Source: Novipirellula caenicola
GTDB lineage: Bacteria > Planctomycetota > Planctomycetia > Pirellulales > Pirellulaceae
Length of the DNA stretch: 64,000 bases
Direction: 5' to 3'
NCBI RefSeq assembly: GCF_039545035.1
Contig: NZ_BAABRO010000005.1
Location: 248,001-312,000 of the forward strand
Every line of letters begins with the position of its first letter. Positions within the stretch are counted from its first letter, which is position 1. The position numbers and the translations under genes were made by a program. The notes beneath the pieces were generated by a model. The model searched no databases, had not been told where the DNA came from, and worked only from the letters and a program-made list of their open reading frames with translations. This document shows, piece after piece, positions 63,681 to 64,000 of this stretch.

Positions 63681-64000
63681 ACCGATGCCATCTTTTCACT
63701 ACATGAAATTTCGAATCCGCCATTAATCGCCGAAGGGAAGAGGGTCCCGTCGGGCGACGTTGGTATCGTCGCCCATGCATTTGGCCCAACCCGCACACTG
63801 TTCGTACCGCCTGTAAGATGACACGCTCGATTGATCGGCGAGCCGTAAGCCGTCAATTCATGTGATTTTAGCCAGCCCACCTTCGTAACAACCATCGCGC
63901 CACTTTCGATACCTATGCCAATTGATAGGGAAACGTCAATTCCGCCCTCATTAAGCACCGGTTGAATTGCATCTTGAACCGCTTCGAGAAGCTGAAACCC
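63677..64000 (-). CDS. Class III nucleotide cyclase, Pycsar-type (C-terminal part; start beyond window)
   Basis: The frame stays open to the right edge of the window, so the gene is cut. The visible part reads FQLLEAVQDAIQPVLNEGG, then SLSIGIGIESGAMVVTKVG, YGSPINRACHLTG and ATIPTSPDG. SPINRACHL matches the (G)dxVNxAaxL segment of adenylate/guanylate cyclase catalytic domains. With the DUF5706 effector directly after it, it is probably a pyrimidine cyclase (PycC) making cCMP or cUMP after phage infection. The N-terminal metal-binding aspartate and the base-choosing residues are outside the window, so the nucleotide cannot be predicted. Confidence 0.75.
   Translation of the reverse strand, partial: GFQLLEAVQDAIQPVLNEGGIDVSLSIGIGIESGAMVVTKVGWLKSHELTAYGSPINRACHLTGGTNSVRVGPNAWATIPTSPDGTLFPSAINGGFEISCSEKMASV

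Overview
The window is from a planctomycete, most likely a Rhodopirellula-like member of the Pirellulaceae. The evidence is two giant secreted proteins with the planctomycete LEPR-XLL N-terminal motif, a DUF1080-like domain fused to a protease, dehydrogenase/cytochrome fusions, moderate GC and many short palindromic intergenic repeats. No rRNA or CRISPR array was seen; one tRNA gene is present.

Region 1 (1-18.5 kb, all + strand, many 4-bp start/stop overlaps) is a surface polysaccharide locus. It opens with the last part of a heptose kinase (hddA-like) and a heptose bisphosphatase (gmhB-like). Six GT4 glycosyltransferases follow in the cluster, with three methyltransferases, a sulfotransferase, a CapK/PaaK-like adenylate-forming enzyme, RmlA, an NAD-dependent sugar epimerase/dehydratase, WecB, a DegT-type aminotransferase and a WcaJ/PglC-type initiating sugar-phosphate transferase. 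Together they would make nucleotide sugars, start a lipid-linked glycan, extend it, and methylate or sulfate it. No flippase or polymerase lies in the window. The matching heptose isomerase gmhA lies at 42 kb on the other strand.

Region 2 (18.6-42 kb) is the export and outer-surface part. It holds a PQQ sugar dehydrogenase/cytochrome c fusion with a four-helix membrane insert, an AlgI-like MBOAT acyltransferase with an SGNH-type partner, and two tandem giant secreted proteins (3884 and 1669 aa). The giants are built from beta-helix, putative-Ig, DUF11 and beta-propeller modules.

Region 3 (42-57 kb) is mixed chromosomal content. It has a small secreted protein, a trypsin-like protease fused to DUF1080-like and SirB1-like domains, a redoxin, a PQQ-repeat protein, a likely plcP-btaA-btaB operon for betaine lipid synthesis, an SDR oxidoreductase, a SNF2/SWIM helicase and several families of short palindromic repeats.

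Region 4 (57.3-64 kb) starts at a tRNA-Arg(TCG) gene with a clear promoter and terminator, then changes character. It has a PIN-like protein, a Toprim (DUF3991-like) protein, an HTH/coiled-coil plasmid-type protein, a strongly CATG-enriched non-coding stretch, a RepC-like replication initiator broken by one in-frame stop, and, at the right edge, a two-gene Pycsar-like anti-phage module (PycTM-like effector and the C-terminal part of a nucleotide cyclase). It looks like a plasmid-derived integrated element carrying a defence system. Its far end and any integrase are outside the window.
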